DNA of 64,000 bases from Cystobacter fuscus DSM 2262 (GTDB taxonomy: Bacteria; Myxococcota; Myxococcia; Myxococcales; Myxococcaceae), in contig NZ_ANAH02000024.1 in NCBI RefSeq assembly GCF_000335475.2, forward strand, positions 1 to 64,000, given 5' to 3'. The notes under the pieces were generated by a model that saw nothing but the letters and a program-made list of their open reading frames with translations, was not told the origin of the DNA and made no database searches. Positions 35,177 through 47,398 of the stretch are shown here, in pieces. A program made the position numbers and the translations under genes. Every line of letters begins with the position of its first letter. Position 1 is the first letter of the stretch.

Positions 35177-35749
35177 TCACGGGATGCTACTTGGCGCGTT
35201 CGTGAAAAGCGTATGGAAGAGCGTGGTTTCTGGAGGCTCGATCAATCCGGCGAAGAGAGGCACGGGCGTTTCCGCGATCTCGCGAGAAACCGCGCTGAAG
35301 CCAAACATCTTCTCGATCGTCCTGGCGACCACCTGAGCTGGCCAGGACATATCGGGCGGAGGCTGTTCGAAGCTGGCTTCATGATTCCGCAAATGACTCT
35401 CGATATAATCATACTGCACGCCGTACACGAAATAAACGGGCGCCAATATACTCACACAGCCCACAACAGCCCAGTTGGATGCCGGCGGCTCTAAATCCTT
35501 TAGCGGGTAGACCATGCAGCGGAGTCCGCCATCATCCGTTGAGCCCGTCTCCCCGATGTTGAAGTCAGGAAGCACGCGCCTCAACTCGGCTCTGAATGCC
35601 TTCCAGGGGCCCATGTTCTCAATCATCTGAGTCCACAGTGCTTGACGCCGCTTTGTCTCCGGGCCCGTCTCGGCCGTCGAAAGAAAGTCGTTACTGGACT
35701 CATAATATCTCCGGACGATGGCAATCAGGTCTTCTTTTGAAGGAGTCAT
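35177..35749 (-). CDS. Hypothetical cytoplasmic protein
   Basis: From ATG 35749 the 190-residue product starts MTPSKEDLIAIVRRYYESS and has a normal globular composition, without signal peptide or membrane helix. A segment reading WAVVGCVSILAPVYFVYG is moderately hydrophobic but looks like a buried strand rather than a membrane helix. It lies 13 bases after the lipoprotein gene at 35763 and is probably cotranscribed. Such lipoprotein-plus-cytoplasmic pairs in myxobacteria are often polymorphic toxin/immunity-type or paralogous family genes, but I see nothing here that decides it. Confidence 0.65.
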   Translation of the reverse strand: MTPSKEDLIAIVRRYYESSNDFLSTAETGPETKRRQALWTQMIENMGPWKAFRAELRRVLPDFNIGETGSTDDGGLRCMVYPLKDLEPPASNWAVVGCVSILAPVYFVYGVQYDYIESHLRNHEASFEQPPPDMSWPAQVVARTIEKMFGFSAVSREIAETPVPLFAGLIEPPETTLFHTLFTNAPSSIP

Positions 35750-35762
35750 GGAGGCCATTCAA

Positions 35763-36278
35763 TCAATGTCCAGGTGCTGGAACGCCAAAAACAACTGGTT
35801 TCGCCCTGGGGTCGCAAGTAGACCTTACTCGAGAGCCTGGAACGGCGGCACGAAGCCTCAAGTCATATGCGGCTCTGACACTCCTACACAGGGTGTAGAG
35901 TGGTGGCGGGGGTGGCTCGGTCATCGCGGAGAGTACGGAATATGCGGCGTCATTGGCGCAGTCCGCCGCGATGCGCTGGGCAAGGGGGGTGGATATGGGG
36001 CCGCCCCTGCTTTCAATTGGCATCTCAACGCCGATGATGCAAGAGTATGGCTCCCTTGTATCTCCGTTGGTGATCTGCGCGTGAACACACGCCGCGCGCC
36101 ATCCGCCCTCGCCGGGTTCTGTGTGCGGTACAATCGTGGTAAATTGGAAGTGCGCGGGTTCTATCCTACCTGTTACGGCTGACGCGCACCCAAAAGACAG
36201 AAGGGCCAAGGGTAGAAATGCGGTCAGTTGCGCAAGCCGTTTGGACGCGACTGCCGCGCCGCTCCATCGTAAGCGCAA
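35763..36278 (-). CDS. Hypothetical lipoprotein
   Basis: The reading frame contains a clear lipoprotein signal (LTAFLPLALLSFGCASA) followed by about 140 residues of globular sequence with several Cys (ACVHAQI, YSCIIG, ADCANDA, TLCRSV). The start is uncertain: there is no ATG close to the signal peptide. The TTG at 36278 gives a sensible basic leader; ATG codons at 36383 and 36419 would give overly long ones. It is probably the first gene of a pair with 35177-35749. The function is unknown. Confidence 0.55.
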   Translation of the reverse strand: MRLRWSGAAVASKRLAQLTAFLPLALLSFGCASAVTGRIEPAHFQFTTIVPHTEPGEGGWRAACVHAQITNGDTREPYSCIIGVEMPIESRGGPISTPLAQRIAADCANDAAYSVLSAMTEPPPPPLYTLCRSVRAAYDLRLRAAVPGSRVRSTCDPRAKPVVFGVPAPGH

Positions 36279-36435
36279 GGCCGCGGCAACAGTCCGGTGA
36301 TTGGGCTTGAATGCTGCGATACAGATGTAGGTGATCCTCGGGGCCCGAGCTACCGGCTCTTTCGGACTCGGCTCCGTCCGCATACCGGCTGCGCTGCTCG
36401 CTTGAAAACGCATGCCCACCTCTTACGGCAGGAGG

Positions 36436-36466
36436 ATTCCTCCGTTCAAGAATTGAACGGAGGAAT
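36436..36466. repeat. Perfect 14-bp hairpin
   Basis: ATTCCTCCGTTCAA (36436-36449), loop GAA, and TTGAACGGAGGAAT (36453-36466) form an unbroken 14-bp stem with a three-base loop. There is no run of T on either side, so it is not a standard terminator. It lies between the secreted-protein gene and the lipoprotein gene, about 70 bases from a transposase remnant. It could be a decayed insertion-sequence end, a regulatory hairpin, or a termination aid. Confidence 0.8.
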
Positions 36467-36537
36467 GTAGGATGATGTCAGCACGAATTGATGGCGAAGA
36501 TGATCCGTGCGTGCCGACGTCCATTGGTCCGGTCTGA

Positions 36538-36621
36538 ACGTACGGCGGAGGATGTGAGTACCCGTCCGAAGTCTTCATCCAACTCGGAATGATTGACCTC
36601 ATGCTCCGGCGCATCGCCTGA
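36538..36621 (+). pseudogene. C-terminal remnant of an IS5-family-like transposase
   Basis: The plus strand here encodes TYGGGCEYPSEVFIQLGMID followed by LMLRRIA and a stop. This resembles the conserved end of IS5-family DDE transposases (DYExLPExSExFIxLAMIxLMLRRLA). Only about 25 codons remain and the frame is blocked upstream by a TGA at 36535. No inverted repeats or target duplications are recognisable. It marks a past insertion in this accessory stretch. The rest of 36467-36642 holds nothing else I can identify. Confidence 0.5.
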
Positions 36622-36642
36622 CTGCTCCACTTCAACACCCTC

Positions 36643-37098
36643 TCAGAAGTAGGACTGGCCTTCCAGTTTGGTCTCTCCATACGGACCCAGGTAACTGACG
36701 AAATAATACGCCTGGGTGCTCACGGGCTTCTCGACCCATACCGAGAAGCCCGTGTCGTAGCCTGCGCAAGAGCCAGCAGCATAGACATCGGCACGAGTCT
36801 TGACCTGGGAGACCGGGAGAACAGCCAACCTGGTACGGGGACCATTGAGGCTCGTCGCATAGTAGATGGCGACACTCGTCGGAAGCACGCCATAGTCATT
36901 CAGACCTGGACGAACGCAGGCCCATCCATGAAAGCCTAGCGTCGTCGTTGGCCCGGCGATGGGACCCGGGTACGTGTGAGTATCAATCAAGTCGACCCAC
37001 CCGCGTTGAGCCGCGTCCAGAGGCCAAGCATACGAAAGCTGGGGTCCGAGGAGAACGACCGCGCCAACACTGCCCGCGAGAAAACCCTTGAGACTCAT
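36643..37098 (-). CDS. Secreted hypothetical protein
   Basis: The 151-residue product starts MSLKGFLAGSVGAVVLLGPQ and has a signal peptide cleaved near SYAWP. The mature part is rich in Tyr, Gly and Thr with two or three Cys (WACVRPG, GSCAGYD), typical of a small extracellular beta-rich protein. No family is recognised. Base composition is lower in G+C than in the core genes nearby. An AAGGA site lies about 12 bases upstream of the ATG. Confidence 0.65.
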   Translation of the reverse strand: MSLKGFLAGSVGAVVLLGPQLSYAWPLDAAQRGWVDLIDTHTYPGPIAGPTTTLGFHGWACVRPGLNDYGVLPTSVAIYYATSLNGPRTRLAVLPVSQVKTRADVYAAGSCAGYDTGFSVWVEKPVSTQAYYFVSYLGPYGETKLEGQSYF

Positions 37099-37296
37099 GC
37101 GCCACCATTTCCTTTATTCGGAACACACGAGAAGTCACATCAACAACACTCGCAGCATGCATGACCTTCAGGCGCGCCGTCCACCCTCAACTTGCCTTTG
37201 AACGGTCTGGCGGGTGCTATGCCTGTTTCCACGTGTGCATACCAAGCAAGCGCTCATGCGAGCGTTGGGTTTCTCTTTCATCACCCGAGGCGAGGC

Positions 37297-38211
37297 CTAC
37301 GAGCCAGCCGCCTCACCGGGCCGCCACAGCCAGGCGGCGCCGCGCACGCCACTCGAGTCGCCGTGCAACGCGGGGCGCAGGGGCGTGTCGACCTCTCCCC
37401 CAAAAACCCAGCGAGGCAACTGCTCTGGCACCAGCCGGTACAGGGCGGCGACATTGGACATGCCTCCGCCGAGCACGATGACGTCCGGGTCCAGGATGTC
37501 GATGACGTGGGCGAGGCCGCGCGCCAGCCGGTCCGCGTAGCGCTCGAGCGTGGTGAGCGCGGCGGGCTCACCGGCCTCGGCGCGCGCGGCGATGTCCGGC
37601 CCCCGGAGGCGGGTCCCCGTGAGCCGCGCGAAGTCATTCTCGAGGCCCGTGCCGGACACCCACGTCTCGAGGCAGCCCCGCTTGCCGCAGTAGCACTCCG
37701 GGCCGGGAGTCTCCTCCGGCGTCGCCCAGGGCAGCGGGTTGTGGCCCCACTCGCCCCCCACGCCGTTGCGGCCCTCGTGCGGGCGCCCGCCGAGTGCCAC
37801 GCCCGCCCCCGTCCCCGTGCCCAGGATGGCGGCGAACACCACCGCCTGACCGGAAGCGGCCCCATCGCTCGCCTCGGACACCGCCAGACAGTTGGCGTCA
37901 TTGGCCAGCCGGACGGGACGGCCCAGCACCCGGGCGAGATCCTGGTCCAGGGGACGCCCGTTCAACCACACCGAGTTGGCGTTCTTCACCCGCCCCGTTC
38001 GCGAGGAGAGGGTGCCCGGAATGCCCACGCCCACGCTGCCGCGCTGGCCCGTCTGCTGCTCCAGGCGCGCGCACAGCCCGGCGATGGTCTGGAGGATTCC
38101 CTCGTAATCGTCACGCGGCGTGGGCACCCGGTGGCGCCCCAGCTCGCGCCCGTCATCGGCGAGGGCGAGGGCCTCGATCTTGGTTCCGCCGAGGTCGATG
38201 CCAATGCGCAC
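37297..38211 (-). CDS. ROK-family sugar kinase (fructokinase/N-acetylglucosamine kinase type)
   Basis: The 304-residue product has the ATP site [17 protein letters not shown] at the N-terminus and [14 protein letters not shown] near residue 100 with the catalytic Asp. [12 protein letters not shown] lies near 130. The zinc-binding HNPLPW plus [12 protein letters not shown] signature near residues 155-180 is complete. This set is typical of Mak (manno/fructokinase) and NagK, the ROK kinases closest in wording. It phosphorylates a hexose in the cytoplasm; which sugar is not certain. The ATG at 38211 is the family start. It precedes no obvious pathway partner. Confidence 0.88.
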   Translation of the reverse strand: MRIGIDLGGTKIEALALADDGRELGRHRVPTPRDDYEGILQTIAGLCARLEQQTGQRGSVGVGIPGTLSSRTGRVKNANSVWLNGRPLDQDLARVLGRPVRLANDANCLAVSEASDGAASGQAVVFAAILGTGTGAGVALGGRPHEGRNGVGGEWGHNPLPWATPEETPGPECYCGKRGCLETWVSGTGLENDFARLTGTRLRGPDIAARAEAGEPAALTTLERYADRLARGLAHVIDILDPDVIVLGGGMSNVAALYRLVPEQLPRWVFGGEVDTPLRPALHGDSSGVRGAAWLWRPGEAAGS

Positions 38212-38245
38212 GTCCTGTCTCCCGGGGCAGGTGGATGCCGTGACT

Positions 38246-38731
38246 TCAAGGCGGACCCGTTCTTATCACCCACGGAGGAATGCATGACGAGCGCGTCCCC
38301 GCTCGGAAATCGAAGGAGATCGCCCAGCCGCGCAGCGGGAGGGGGATGTACGTCTGGAGCTGGCCATCGGCGGCGGGGCCTCGCGGATGACGGCCGCGGG
38401 TGAGGAAGCCCTGCGTCTCGACCAACACCCTGCGCTCCGGACCATCCATGCGGGTCCTCGGAATCAGCACCGTGAAGAGGAGCTCGCCCGCGTCGGCCTC
38501 CGGCTCGAGTGTCACGGTCACCAGCGTGCCGAGCTCCGTCTCCACCTGACGAATCTCCTCTCCCCTCACGTTCACCTTCCGGCGGCAGTCCTGGTAGTCG
38601 AACCGCGGCTCCCCCGTGAAGCTGGTCATCGAGAAATGGACCGACGCGTCCCAGCCCTCCAGCTCGAAGTCGTTGGGCGTGAGGGGCTCGAGGGGTGTTT
38701 CTGGCTGGGCGTGTACGGATACGGCTTGCAT
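38246..38731 (-). CDS. Hypothetical protein
   Basis: A strong AAGGAGGAGCACC site precedes ATG 38731, so the 161-residue gene is probably real. The product (starting [20 protein letters not shown]) has no signal peptide. Strand-rich sequence such as [20 protein letters not shown] and [16 protein letters not shown] suggests a small beta-sandwich. No family is recognised. It ends 34 bases before the ROK kinase start and may be the first gene of a two-gene unit. Confidence 0.65.
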   Translation of the reverse strand: MQAVSVHAQPETPLEPLTPNDFELEGWDASVHFSMTSFTGEPRFDYQDCRRKVNVRGEEIRQVETELGTLVTVTLEPEADAGELLFTVLIPRTRMDGPERRVLVETQGFLTRGRHPRGPAADGQLQTYIPLPLRGWAISFDFRAGTRSSCIPPWVIRTGPP

Positions 38732-39067
38732 GGTGCTCCTCCTTCAAGGCCAGCAGGGTGCGGCCCGGGGGCCGCGACAGAGAGGGAGGAGTCCTTTCCG
38801 AAGTGTGACGAGACCGCCCGCTCGCCGGCCATTGAAGGCATCGCACCGGAAATCGTCACAACGCGCCCGAGCCCCATCCATCCGGATGAGACTCGCCACG
38901 AAAGACACGGGATGCGGTGTGGGGTGCGGAGGTGGCCGTGAGCACGGGGCGGGTTGACCTGGGGAGCGTGGGGTCGTGGCGCCCGCCCTCGCGAGCCTCA
39001 GCACGAGTGGGAACGGCCCGTCGCCCGCCCGGGTGGTGGACGGCGGAGCCGCTTCCCGCTCGGGCAG
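38732..39067. other. Intergenic region, nothing recognised
   Basis: About 335 bases lie between the stop of the lipoprotein gene at 39068 and the start of the gene at 38731, both on the minus strand. It presumably carries the promoter of the 38731 gene. No promoter boxes, hairpins or open frames with coding character stand out. Confidence 0.4.
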
Positions 39068-40615
39068 TCAGCGCAGGTCCACCCGGAGACCACCAAAGGT
39101 CATCAGGTCCGTGCGCCCCCCGTCTCCCGAGTGGGTCATGGGCGCGTCCGCGAGCCCCACCGCCAGCACCGTGTCTCCCCTCACCTCCACACCCAGCAGG
39201 TGGAAGTGCCGGTCCGGACTTCCGGTGGACAGGCGCCGGCTCAGCACCTGGCCGCCGTCCTCCGGAATGAGCGCCAGGAAGGGCTCGGCGGCGCGCGAGA
39301 CGCTCATGCCACTGTTCCACCGGTCCCAGCCCGTCGCCCCCACGGCGAGCAGCCCCTCCTCCGTCCAGCGCAACGCCGCGACATGGTCTCCCCGGCCCTC
39401 GGAGACATCGAGCGCGCGCGTGGAGCGGAGCGCACCCGTGGCCACGTCGACCACCGCCACGTAACCATCGTAGGGAACCATGAGGGCCGGCTCGCCGGGC
39501 GCGGGGGGGTAATAGGGCAGGTTCTCGTCGTCCCGTGGGCGCACGGAGGCGGTTCCCCCGAGCGCGAGCTCGCCGCCCCGCAGGGCCATGTCGAACACGA
39601 GGAACTCCTCCATCTCTTCCGGTGCGAGGACCCGGGTGCCCTCGCGTGCCCCCGTGGGCGAGAACGCGGTGTAGGCGAAGGGCACGTACCGATGCGGCGT
39701 CCCCCGCTTCAGACGGGAGCACTCCTGGCTCGAGATTTCCTGGAAGACCCGCGCGAGGGCGCCGCAACGCCCCGCCCCCAGGCCCCTTCCCACCACCACC
39801 CGGCCTTCCGGACTCACGGCGAGCAGGGGCTGTGTCGCCGCATCCCGCCAGTGGAACTCGTCGTACTCCCAGGACACCTGCAGCAGGGCATGTTCCGAGT
39901 CGACGACGCGCGTCCACTCCTCCCCATAGTGCTCGCCCGACCACCGCGCCGCCATCACCCCGGAGACCAGTTTTTGATAGCCGAAGTCTCCGTCGGGCAC
40001 GTCCACGAACGTGAGGAACGCGAGGACCACATCCTCCCCGCGCGCCTCGAGTCGCAGCCACGGCAGCCACTTGTCCACGAGCCCAGCCGTCGGCTCGGAC
40101 CGCATGAGGAAGGGAGCCGTGGGAAGCCCGACCAGGTCGGACGCGGGCAGGGTCTCGGCCCGGGGCACCGGCTGCCGCACCCGCACCGTGCCCTCGGCCG
40201 ACAGGCGCACGAGGTCATAGGTCTCCCGGGCATCCGCCGTGCGCTCGACTCCGAGGGACACGTCTCCGGAGGGATGCACGGTGAAGTCGGTGAAGCGCTC
40301 CTGGGGCTGCTCATCGAGCCGCCAGAGCACCTGCTCCGACTCCCCATAGGCCACGAAGCGGCGGGACTCCGTGGAGTCCGGGCGACGGGTGATCTCCAAC
40401 ACGTACGTGCGCTCTCCACTCGCGCGCAGCTTGAGCCCGGCGTAGCCCTCACGGGGCGTCGCCCGATGCGCCAGCGTGCCCTGCCCGAAGGCACGAACGA
40501 GGCTCGCCTCCCCGGGAGCGGGCTCCGGTTCGGAACGGCAGGCGGACGTGAGCACGAGCGTCCAGATGGCCACTGAGAGTAGGTGTAAAGATAAAGGGTG
40601 AGAGGAACGTGACAT
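39068..40615 (-). CDS. Large hypothetical lipoprotein, probable beta-propeller
   Basis: From ATG 40615 the 515-residue product starts MSRSSHPLSLHLLSVAIWTL and has the lipobox LTSAC. The body is a series of strand-turn units (for example FTDFTVHPSGDVSLGVERT, AVSPEGRVVVGRGLGAGRCG, AALRWTEEGLLAVGATGWD, LAVGLADAPMTHSGDGG). The spacing suggests a seven-bladed propeller. Myxobacteria have many such lipoproteins without assigned function. It is divergent from the SDR gene, with the promoter region in 40616-40743. An upstream ATG at 40756 would overlap the SDR start and has no signal peptide, so I rejected it. Confidence 0.75.
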   Translation of the reverse strand: MSRSSHPLSLHLLSVAIWTLVLTSACRSEPEPAPGEASLVRAFGQGTLAHRATPREGYAGLKLRASGERTYVLEITRRPDSTESRRFVAYGESEQVLWRLDEQPQERFTDFTVHPSGDVSLGVERTADARETYDLVRLSAEGTVRVRQPVPRAETLPASDLVGLPTAPFLMRSEPTAGLVDKWLPWLRLEARGEDVVLAFLTFVDVPDGDFGYQKLVSGVMAARWSGEHYGEEWTRVVDSEHALLQVSWEYDEFHWRDAATQPLLAVSPEGRVVVGRGLGAGRCGALARVFQEISSQECSRLKRGTPHRYVPFAYTAFSPTGAREGTRVLAPEEMEEFLVFDMALRGGELALGGTASVRPRDDENLPYYPPAPGEPALMVPYDGYVAVVDVATGALRSTRALDVSEGRGDHVAALRWTEEGLLAVGATGWDRWNSGMSVSRAAEPFLALIPEDGGQVLSRRLSTGSPDRHFHLLGVEVRGDTVLAVGLADAPMTHSGDGGRTDLMTFGGLRVDLR

Positions 40616-40743
40616 GGGTAGGAACCAGAGGGTCTTGCTTCGCGGAGGACCAACGGGCGAGGCCGCTTGAACAAGCTTCGCCGCCGCGCGGCGCGGGATA
40701 GAGTGCGCGCGCATCCCATTATTCAATCCATGAGGAGTGTCGC

Positions 40744-41505
40744 ATGAGTCGTTCACTTTCCGGCCAGGTCGCCCTGGTCACCGGCGCGGCCGCCGGCATT
40801 GGCCGCGCCACGGCCCTGGCCTTCGCCCGGGAGGGTCTCAAGGTGGTGGTCTCCGATGTCGACGCGGCCGGCGGTGAGGGCACCGTCGCGCAGATCCGCG
40901 CGGCCGGCGGCGAGGCCCGCTTCATCCGCTGCGACGTCACCCGGGAAGCCGAGGTCCGCGCGCTGATCGAGGGCACCCAGGCCGCCTATGGGCGTCTGGA
41001 CTACGCCTTCAACAACGCCGGCATCGACATCGAGAAGACCAAGCTGGCCGATGCCCAGGAGTCCGAGTTCGACGCCATCATGGGCGTGAACGTCAAGGGT
41101 GTCTGGCTGTGCATGAAGTATGAAATTCCCCTGATGCTCGCCCAGGGCGGCGGCGCGATCGTCAACACGGCCTCCGTCGCCGGACTGGGCGCGGCACCGA
41201 AGATGGGCATCTACTCCGCGTCCAAGCACGCGGTGATCGGTCTGACCAAATCCGCCGCGGTCGAGTACGCGAAGAAGAACGTGCGCATCAACGCGGTCTG
41301 CCCGGCGGTGATCGACACCGATATGTATCGCCGCGCCATCGAGGCCGAGCCGCGCAAGGCCGAGTATGCCAAGACCGTGCATCCGATCGGCCGGGTGGGC
41401 AAGGTGGAGGAGATCGCCGCGGCGGTGCTCTACCTGTGCAGTGATACGGCGGGCTTCACCACGGGCATCGCGCTGCCGGTGGACGGCGGCGCCACGGCCG
41501 TCTGA
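40744..41505 (+). CDS. Short-chain dehydrogenase/reductase (classical SDR)
   Basis: The 253-residue length is that of a classical SDR. The cofactor motif TGAAAGIGRA is at residues 15-24. The Asp after the second strand (VVVSDVD) indicates NAD+ preference. NNAGI lies near residue 92, a catalytic Ser lies in NTASVAG near 142, and YSASKHAV near 157 carries the Tyr and Lys. It is an NAD-dependent alcohol/ketone oxidoreductase of unknown substrate. The ATG follows GAGGAG. It is a single gene, convergent with the small peptide gene. Confidence 0.88.
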   Translation: MSRSLSGQVALVTGAAAGIGRATALAFAREGLKVVVSDVDAAGGEGTVAQIRAAGGEARFIRCDVTREAEVRALIEGTQAAYGRLDYAFNNAGIDIEKTKLADAQESEFDAIMGVNVKGVWLCMKYEIPLMLAQGGGAIVNTASVAGLGAAPKMGIYSASKHAVIGLTKSAAVEYAKKNVRINAVCPAVIDTDMYRRAIEAEPRKAEYAKTVHPIGRVGKVEEIAAAVLYLCSDTAGFTTGIALPVDGGATAV

Positions 41506-41555
41506 GGGTCGCCAGGGAGCCCCTGCCACCGTGCTCCCTGGCCCCTGCCTTCCAT

Positions 41556-41774
41556 CTACTCCTGGGAGGGATTGAAACAGGCCCGGATCTGCGTGCACGA
41601 CCCCGCGCCCCGGCGCGTGCAGTCCAGGGTACTCGAGCACTGCGAACAATCCACGGTGCAGTACCCCGAGGCAAACTCGGAGTCCTGGGACGTCCACGTC
41701 GAAGCCAAGGCGCCCACGCTGGCCGCCATCAACATGGTCACGACGAGGGATGCACTCTTCACCATCTTCTTCAT
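41556..41774 (-). CDS. Small secreted cysteine-rich peptide
   Basis: ATG 41774 follows a textbook AGGAGG site (CCAGGAGGCGACATG). The 72-residue product has a signal peptide (MKKMVKSASLVVTMLMAASV, then GALA) and a mature part of about 48 residues. That part has six cysteines, spaced C-x3-C-x2-C-x5-C-x8-C-x5-C, so up to three disulphides are possible. The long frame upstream of this ATG is not coding. No family is recognised. It could be a small envelope or predation-related peptide. Confidence 0.7.
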   Translation of the reverse strand: MKKMVKSASLVVTMLMAASVGALASTWTSQDSEFASGYCTVDCSQCSSTLDCTRRGAGSCTQIRACFNPSQE

Positions 41775-44465
<2,691 letters not shown>

Positions 44466-44468
44466 GCC

Positions 44469-45881
44469 ATGACGAATCCAGTGAAGCCGGGTGGTGAAGA
44501 GGAAAAGCAGCAGTTGAGCCTCGCGACGCTCGCGGCGCGCCAGCTGACGACGACGACCAAGTCCGTTCCGCAGATGCAGGGAATCTCGTCCCGGTGGCTG
44601 CTGAAGCTGCTGCCGTGGGTGCAGGTCTCGGGCGGCACGTTCCGTCTCAACCGCCGCATGAGCTACACCGTGGGCGACGGCCGGGTGACCTTCTTCAACA
44701 CCGGTGCGAAGGTCCAGGTCATTCCCCAGGAACTCCGTGAGCTGCCGTTGCTGCGCGGCTTCGAGGACAACGAGGTACTGACCGCCCTGGCCAACCGCTT
44801 CGAGCAGAAGGAGTTCAAGCCCGGTCAGGTGATCACCGAGGCCGGCAAGGAGGCCGACTCCATCTGCCTCATCGCCCACGGCAAGGTGAACAAGATTGGC
44901 AAGGGCAAGTACGGCGATGACACCGTGCTCGAGACGCTGGCGGATGGCGACCACTACAGCTACGAGGTGCTGCTGGAGTCGCAGGACTACTGGCAGTTCA
45001 CGACCAGGGCCGTCACCGCCTGCACGGTGCTGATCCTCAAGCAGTCCGACTTCGAGTCGGTGCTCGCCCTGTCTCCGTCGCTCCAGAAGCACGTCGAGGG
45101 CTTCAAGGCCCTGAGGAAGAAGAAGACGGACAAGACGGGCGAGGCCGCCATCGAGCTGGCCGCGGGCCACCACGGCGAGCCGACGCTGCCCGGGACGTTC
45201 GTCGACTACGAGACCCATCCCCGCGAGTACGAGCTGAGCGTGGCCCAGACCGTGCTCCAGATCCATACCCGTGTCGCCGACCTGTTCAACGACCCGATGA
45301 ACCAGACCGAGCAGCAGTTGCGTCTGACCGTCGAGGCGCTCAAGGAGCGCAAGGAACACGAGCTCATCAACAACCGGGAGTTCGGACTGCTGCACAACGC
45401 GGATCTCAAGCAGCGCATCCACACCCGCGGCGGGCCTCCGACGCCCGACGACATGGACGAGCTGCTCGCGACGGTCTGGAAGGAGCCCTCGTTCTTCCTG
45501 GCCCACCCGCGTGCCATCGCCGCGTTCGGTCAGGAGTGCAGCCGCCGGGGCATCTACCCGACCAGCATCGACGTGGGCGGCAACATGGTCCCCGCCTGGC
45601 GCGGCATCCCCATGTTCACGAGCAACAAGATCCCCATCAGCGAGACGCGGACCAGCTCCATCCTCCTGATGCGCGCGGGTGAGAAGAACCAGGGCGTCGT
45701 CGGCCTGCATCAGGCGGGCATCCCGGACGAGATCGAGCCCAGCTTCAATGTCCGGTTCATGGGCATCAACGAGAAGGCGATCATCTCCTATCTCGTCAGC
45801 ACCTACTTCTCCGCCGCCGTGCTGGTCCCCGACGCGCTGGGCATCCTGGAGAGCGTCGAACTCGGCCGTGCCCACGAGTAG
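44469..45881 (+). CDS. Family 2B encapsulin shell protein 1
   Basis: The 470-residue product has the Family 2 N-arm ([17 protein letters not shown], then [20 protein letters not shown], residues about 15-65). A cyclic-nucleotide-binding-like domain follows ([20 protein letters not shown] to QKHVEGF, about 88-220). Then comes the HK97-type shell domain ([80 protein letters not shown]). Such proteins self-assemble into a protein nanocompartment. In the cNMP-like domain the usual phosphate-binding cassette is degraded ([20 protein letters not shown]; no Gly-Glu and no Arg), so nucleotide binding is doubtful. It starts 3 bases after geoA, so translation is probably coupled. Confidence 0.92.
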   Translation: MTNPVKPGGEEEKQQLSLATLAARQLTTTTKSVPQMQGISSRWLLKLLPWVQVSGGTFRLNRRMSYTVGDGRVTFFNTGAKVQVIPQELRELPLLRGFEDNEVLTALANRFEQKEFKPGQVITEAGKEADSICLIAHGKVNKIGKGKYGDDTVLETLADGDHYSYEVLLESQDYWQFTTRAVTACTVLILKQSDFESVLALSPSLQKHVEGFKALRKKKTDKTGEAAIELAAGHHGEPTLPGTFVDYETHPREYELSVAQTVLQIHTRVADLFNDPMNQTEQQLRLTVEALKERKEHELINNREFGLLHNADLKQRIHTRGGPPTPDDMDELLATVWKEPSFFLAHPRAIAAFGQECSRRGIYPTSIDVGGNMVPAWRGIPMFTSNKIPISETRTSSILLMRAGEKNQGVVGLHQAGIPDEIEPSFNVRFMGINEKAIISYLVSTYFSAAVLVPDALGILESVELGRAHE

Positions 45882-45922
45882 GCGACTCACCCACAGCTCA
45901 GACACGATCCAAGGGACACCTC

Positions 45923-47332
45923 ATGGCGAATACGACGAATCCAGCGGGCGGTAGCGACGCGGAACAGCATCAGTTGAGTCTGGCGACGGCCGCTGCCCGC
46001 CAGTTGACGACGACGACCAAGTCACAGCCACAGATGGAGGAAATCACTCCCCGGTGGCTGCTGCGGATACTGCCCTGGGTCGAGGTGTCCGGCGTGTATC
46101 GCGTCAACCGCCGGTTGACCTATACGGCGAGTGATGACCGCCTCGAATTCAGCAACATCGGCGCCAAGGTGGAGCTCCATCCCCAGGAGCTGAACAAGCT
46201 GCCGCTGCTGCACGGCTTCGCGGACGTCGACAACCTGGTGCTGAGGGCCCTGGCGAACCAGTTCGTCCAGAAGGAGTTCAAGGCCGGTGAGCTCATCGTC
46301 GAGGCGGGCCAGCCCGCCGAGCATGTGATCCTGCTCGCCCATGGCAAGGCCCACAAGCTGGGCGCGGGCAAGTATGGCGATCAGGTCATCCTCGATTCAC
46401 TGGCCGACGGCGACCACTTCGGGGATCAGGCCGTGGTGGAGTCGAACGACCGGTGGCCCTTCACGGTCAAGGCGCTCACCTCCTGCATCGTGCTGATGCT
46501 GCCGCAGCGGCTGTTCGAGGGGGTGATCATGCAGTCCCCCGCGCTGCACGCGCACGTCGAGCGCTACAAGGCGCGCTTGAGGAAGCCCCAGGACAAGCAG
46601 GGGCAGGCCGCCATCGAGCTGTCCGCGGGCCACCACGGCGAGCCGACACTTCCCCAGACGTTCGTCGACTACGAGATCAAGCCCCGCGAGTACGAGCTGA
46701 GCGTGGCCCAGACCATCCTCCGGGTGCACACCCGCGTGTCGGATCTGTTCAACGATCCGATGAACCAGGTGGCGGAACAGCTCCGGTTGACCGTCGAGGC
46801 CATCCGCGAGCGGCAGGAATACGAGATGATCAACAACCGGGAGTTCGGGCTGCTGCACAACGCCGACCTCAAGCAGCGCATCAATCCGCGCAGCGGGCCT
46901 CCCACTCCGGACGATCTGGACGAGCTGATCAGCCGGCGCAGGAAGTCTCGCTACCTCCTGGCCCACCCGCGCACCATCGCCGCGTTCAGCCAGGAGTGCA
47001 ACCGCCGCGGCATCTACCCGACATGCGTCGAGGTGCAGGGCAGACCGGTCATCGGCTGGCGCGGTGTTCCCCTCCTGCCCTGCGACAAGATTCCCATCAC
47101 CAAGGAGCGCACCAGCTCCATCATCGTGATGCGCACGGGCGTGGACGATCAAGGCGTCGTCGGCCTGCACGAGACCGGCATCCCGGACGAGATCCAACCT
47201 GGCCTCTCGGCCCGGCGCATGGAAGTCAACGACAAGGCGATTACCTCCTATCTCGTCAGCGCCTACTACTCGGTGGCCCCCCTCGTGCCCGACGCGCTCG
47301 GAGTCCTCGAGAACGTCCAGCTCGGGCGCTGA
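45923..47332 (+). CDS. Family 2B encapsulin shell protein 2
   Basis: A second full-length shell protein (469 residues) is clearly paralogous to the first along its whole length: [59 protein letters not shown] and [19 protein letters not shown]. It differs throughout in surface and insert positions, so this is not a recent duplicate. The cNMP-like domain is closer to canonical than in shell 1 ([22 protein letters not shown] keeps Phe-Gly-acidic and an Arg). It follows shell 1 by 41 bases with AAGGGAC upstream of the ATG. Two unlike shell genes in one operon suggest a mixed, two-component shell around the geosmin synthase. Confidence 0.92.
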   Translation: MANTTNPAGGSDAEQHQLSLATAAARQLTTTTKSQPQMEEITPRWLLRILPWVEVSGVYRVNRRLTYTASDDRLEFSNIGAKVELHPQELNKLPLLHGFADVDNLVLRALANQFVQKEFKAGELIVEAGQPAEHVILLAHGKAHKLGAGKYGDQVILDSLADGDHFGDQAVVESNDRWPFTVKALTSCIVLMLPQRLFEGVIMQSPALHAHVERYKARLRKPQDKQGQAAIELSAGHHGEPTLPQTFVDYEIKPREYELSVAQTILRVHTRVSDLFNDPMNQVAEQLRLTVEAIRERQEYEMINNREFGLLHNADLKQRINPRSGPPTPDDLDELISRRRKSRYLLAHPRTIAAFSQECNRRGIYPTCVEVQGRPVIGWRGVPLLPCDKIPITKERTSSIIVMRTGVDDQGVVGLHETGIPDEIQPGLSARRMEVNDKAITSYLVSAYYSVAPLVPDALGVLENVQLGR

Positions 47333-47345
47333 CCGCGACCACCGG

Positions 47346-47387
47346 GCGGACGCGGGAGCCCTCCCCGCGTTCTCCCCCCACGTCCGC
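47346..47387. terminator. GC-rich nested hairpin between convergent genes
   Basis: An outer pair, GCGGACG (47346-47352) with CGTCCGC (47381-47387), encloses the inner pair CGCGGG (47351-47356) with CCCGCG (47364-47369). The two overlap by two bases at 47351-47352, so both stems cannot form fully at once. It lies between the stop codons of the second shell gene and the TetR gene, so it could stop transcription from both sides. There is no T run, hence low confidence. Confidence 0.35.
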
Positions 47388-47398
47388 TGACGCGTCCC

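Noticed and set aside
40616-40756. Longer start for the lipoprotein gene ending at 39068
   Set aside because: It would overlap the SDR start and bury the signal peptide about 50 residues inside the protein.
47346-47387. Calling the nested hairpin after shell 2 a firm terminator
   Set aside because: The inverted repeats are real but no T run follows on either strand, so it is listed only at low confidence.
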